Source: Deinococcus sp. (GTDB taxonomy: Bacteria > Deinococcota > Deinococci > Deinococcales > Deinococcaceae). From it: a stretch of DNA of 7,020 nt. Positions 5,700 through 7,020 of this stretch are shown piece after piece; position 1 is the stretch's first letter, and each line of letters starts with the position of its first letter. The notes under the pieces were generated by a model. The model was given only the letters and a program-made list of their open reading frames with translations. It did no database searches and was not told where the DNA came from. The stretch is from positions 1-7,020 of the forward strand of contig JAUNHF010000093.1 in the NCBI GenBank assembly GCA_030524065.1. The letters are read 5' to 3'. The position numbers and the translations under genes are program-made.

Positions 5700-7020
5700 T
5701 CCGGGCTGGGCGCTGCTGCGTCCTGCGGCAGGGCAGCAGGTTGGTGCTCCCGCAGCCAGTCGCTCAGGGCGGTGGCGGTCAGCGGCGGCGAGATGGCGTA
5801 GCCCTGCGCCTGATGGCAGCCCAAGTCCCTGAGGGTGTCCAGCTGGCCGGGGGTCTCCACCCCCACCGCCGTCACCTGAAGGCCCAGCCGGCCCGCCATG
5901 TCCAGGGTGGCGGCCACCAGGTCGGGGCTGCGTCCGCCGCGTTCCAGGCCGCTGATCATCTGCGGGTGCAGCTTCAGGCCAGTCAGCGGGAACTCGGTCA
6001 GCGAGGTCAGGCTCATCACGCCTTCCCCGAAGTGGTCCAGCCACAGCGCGGCGCCGGCGCCGTGCAGCTGGCGCAGTACCCCGGCGTCTTGCTGGCGGAA
6101 ATCCACCATGCTGGACGCGCTGATTTCGATGTTGGGCAGCGGGCTGCCCTGCTCCTGCAACTGCTCAAGCAGCGGCCACAGCGCCCCCAGCGCGCCCGGC
6201 TGACGCAGTTCTTCCAGGCTCACGTTGATGCCCACGCGCAGCTCAGGCCACAGCGCATTCCAGGCCCGCTGCTGCTGCATGGCTTCGCGCATTACCCAGT
6301 CGCTGAGCGGTTGCAGCAGGCGCAGCCGGGCGGCCAGTTCCAGCAGTTCGTGCGGCGAGAGCCGGGTGCTGATCCGCTCCCAGCGCAGCAGCGCCTCCGC
6401 GCCGGAAATCTGGTTGTTGCCCAGGTGCAAGGTGGGCTGATAGTGCAGCTTAAGCTGGCCGCTGCTGACCGAATCGCGCAGCGACTGTTCCAGCCGGAAG
6501 GTTTCGGCCAGCTGCACCCGCAGCTCATCGTGGTAGGGCGTGACCTGGCCCCGGCCCCGGCGCCGTGCGTACTGGGCGGCGATTTCGGCGTTGCCCAGCG
6601 CTGCGTCGGGTGTCTGGTTGCCGGTTTCGGCCAGCCCGGTGGCAAAGGTCAGGCCGGTCATGGCCTTGCCGACCCGGAAACTGCCCTGCGTGACCTGCTC
6701 GGTGGCTCGCCCCGCACGTTTCATGGACAGCCCTGGCAGCCACAGGGCAAAGGTGCCGTCGCCCAGCCGCGCCGCTTCGCCGTGGTGGGTGGCGGCCAGG
6801 CTGCGGAAGCTGGCGGCCAGCTGCATCAGCAGGTGGTGGATGGCGGTGGCTTCGGTGGCGGTGGTGATGGCGGCGTATTCGTCCAGCTCCACCACGGCCA
6901 GGGTGCCGCTGGCAGGGCTGTCCAGACCCGCCAGGAACCGCCGCAGGCCGGCGCGGTTGTACAGCCCTGTCAGCTGGTCGTGGTAAGCGCCGTAGGTGGC
7001 CTGGGCCTGGGCCCGCTTCA
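5690..7020 (-). CDS. GGDEF-EAL domain protein with both active sites degenerate (5' part outside window)
   Basis: The C-terminal 442 residues of a cyclic-di-GMP-type signalling protein; the gene runs off the right edge and the first whole codon starts at 7018. The visible part opens with the end of a linker helix and DQLTGLYNRAGLRRFL, the canonical GGDEF-domain start. The signature reads GDGTF (residues 86-90) in place of GGDEF, and the metal-binding strand reads ELDEY, so cyclase activity is unlikely. The EAL domain keeps EALLRW (Glu208), GINVS, Lys349, GVE (Glu388) and a QGY motif. It has lost other metal or catalytic positions: ISA for ITE (Ala301), DHFG for DDFG (His329), KLH for KID (His351) and AVGVE for AEGVE (Val385). 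Phosphodiesterase activity is therefore also doubtful. It could bind cyclic di-GMP or act through protein contacts. Sensor or membrane domains, if any, lie outside the window. Confidence 0.88.
   Translation of the reverse strand, partial: KRAQAQATYGAYHDQLTGLYNRAGLRRFLAGLDSPASGTLAVVELDEYAAITTATEATAIHHLLMQLAASFRSLAATHHGEAARLGDGTFALWLPGLSMKRAGRATEQVTQGSFRVGKAMTGLTFATGLAETGNQTPDAALGNAEIAAQYARRRGRGQVTPYHDELRVQLAETFRLEQSLRDSVSSGQLKLHYQPTLHLGNNQISGAEALLRWERISTRLSPHELLELAARLRLLQPLSDWVMREAMQQQRAWNALWPELRVGINVSLEELRQPGALGALWPLLEQLQEQGSPLPNIEISASSMVDFRQQDAGVLRQLHGAGAALWLDHFGEGVMSLTSLTEFPLTGLKLHPQMISGLERGGRSPDLVAATLDMAGRLGLQVTAVGVETPGQLDTLRDLGCHQAQGYAISPPLTATALSDWLREHQPAALPQDAAAPSPDQA

Overview
The window is very GC-rich and tightly packed. 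It most likely comes from a Deinococcus or close relative. Two things point there: Pro/Ala-rich exported proteins, and at least four genes whose start codon lies 6-8 bases downstream of a TANNNT -10 element with no room for a ribosome binding site. That is the leaderless promoter layout known from Deinococcus. The genus is inferred, not proven.

Layout from left to right. Positions 53-258 (minus) hold a small gene for a proline-rich, single-pass membrane protein. Its Shine-Dalgarno/ATG is in one frame and its membrane segment in another, so it looks frameshifted at a five-base G/C run. Its leader contains a strong 12-bp hairpin. Next comes an exported S41-family protease with a PDZ domain (481-1854, plus), in which the usual catalytic lysine is valine. 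Convergent with it is an MdtH-like major facilitator transporter (1889-3124, minus). The 34-base junction between the two carries a hairpin around the protease stop codon and a four-run G-quadruplex motif. Divergent from the transporter is an HtrA/Deg-like serine protease with an intact His-Asp-Ser triad and a C-terminal PDZ domain (3251-4432, plus). It is followed by a 70-residue protein of unknown function (4546-4758, plus). On the minus strand the window then holds rlmB, the 23S rRNA Gm2251 2'-O-methyltransferase gene (4875-5594). It ends in the C-terminal part of a GGDEF-EAL protein (5690 to beyond the right edge) whose cyclase and phosphodiesterase motifs are both degenerate.

The genes do not form one pathway. 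They are mostly single-gene units, each with its own promoter, in convergent or divergent pairs. Three products act at or outside the membrane (two PDZ serine proteases and an efflux-type transporter), which fits a general envelope-maintenance neighbourhood, but a functional link is only an inference. I see no mobile element, CRISPR array, tRNA, rRNA or recognisable defence system. The points that most merit a second look are the doubly degenerate GGDEF-EAL protein, the lysine-less S41 protease, two matching hairpins that hold a TAA stop codon in the loop, and the structured leader of the frameshifted small gene.
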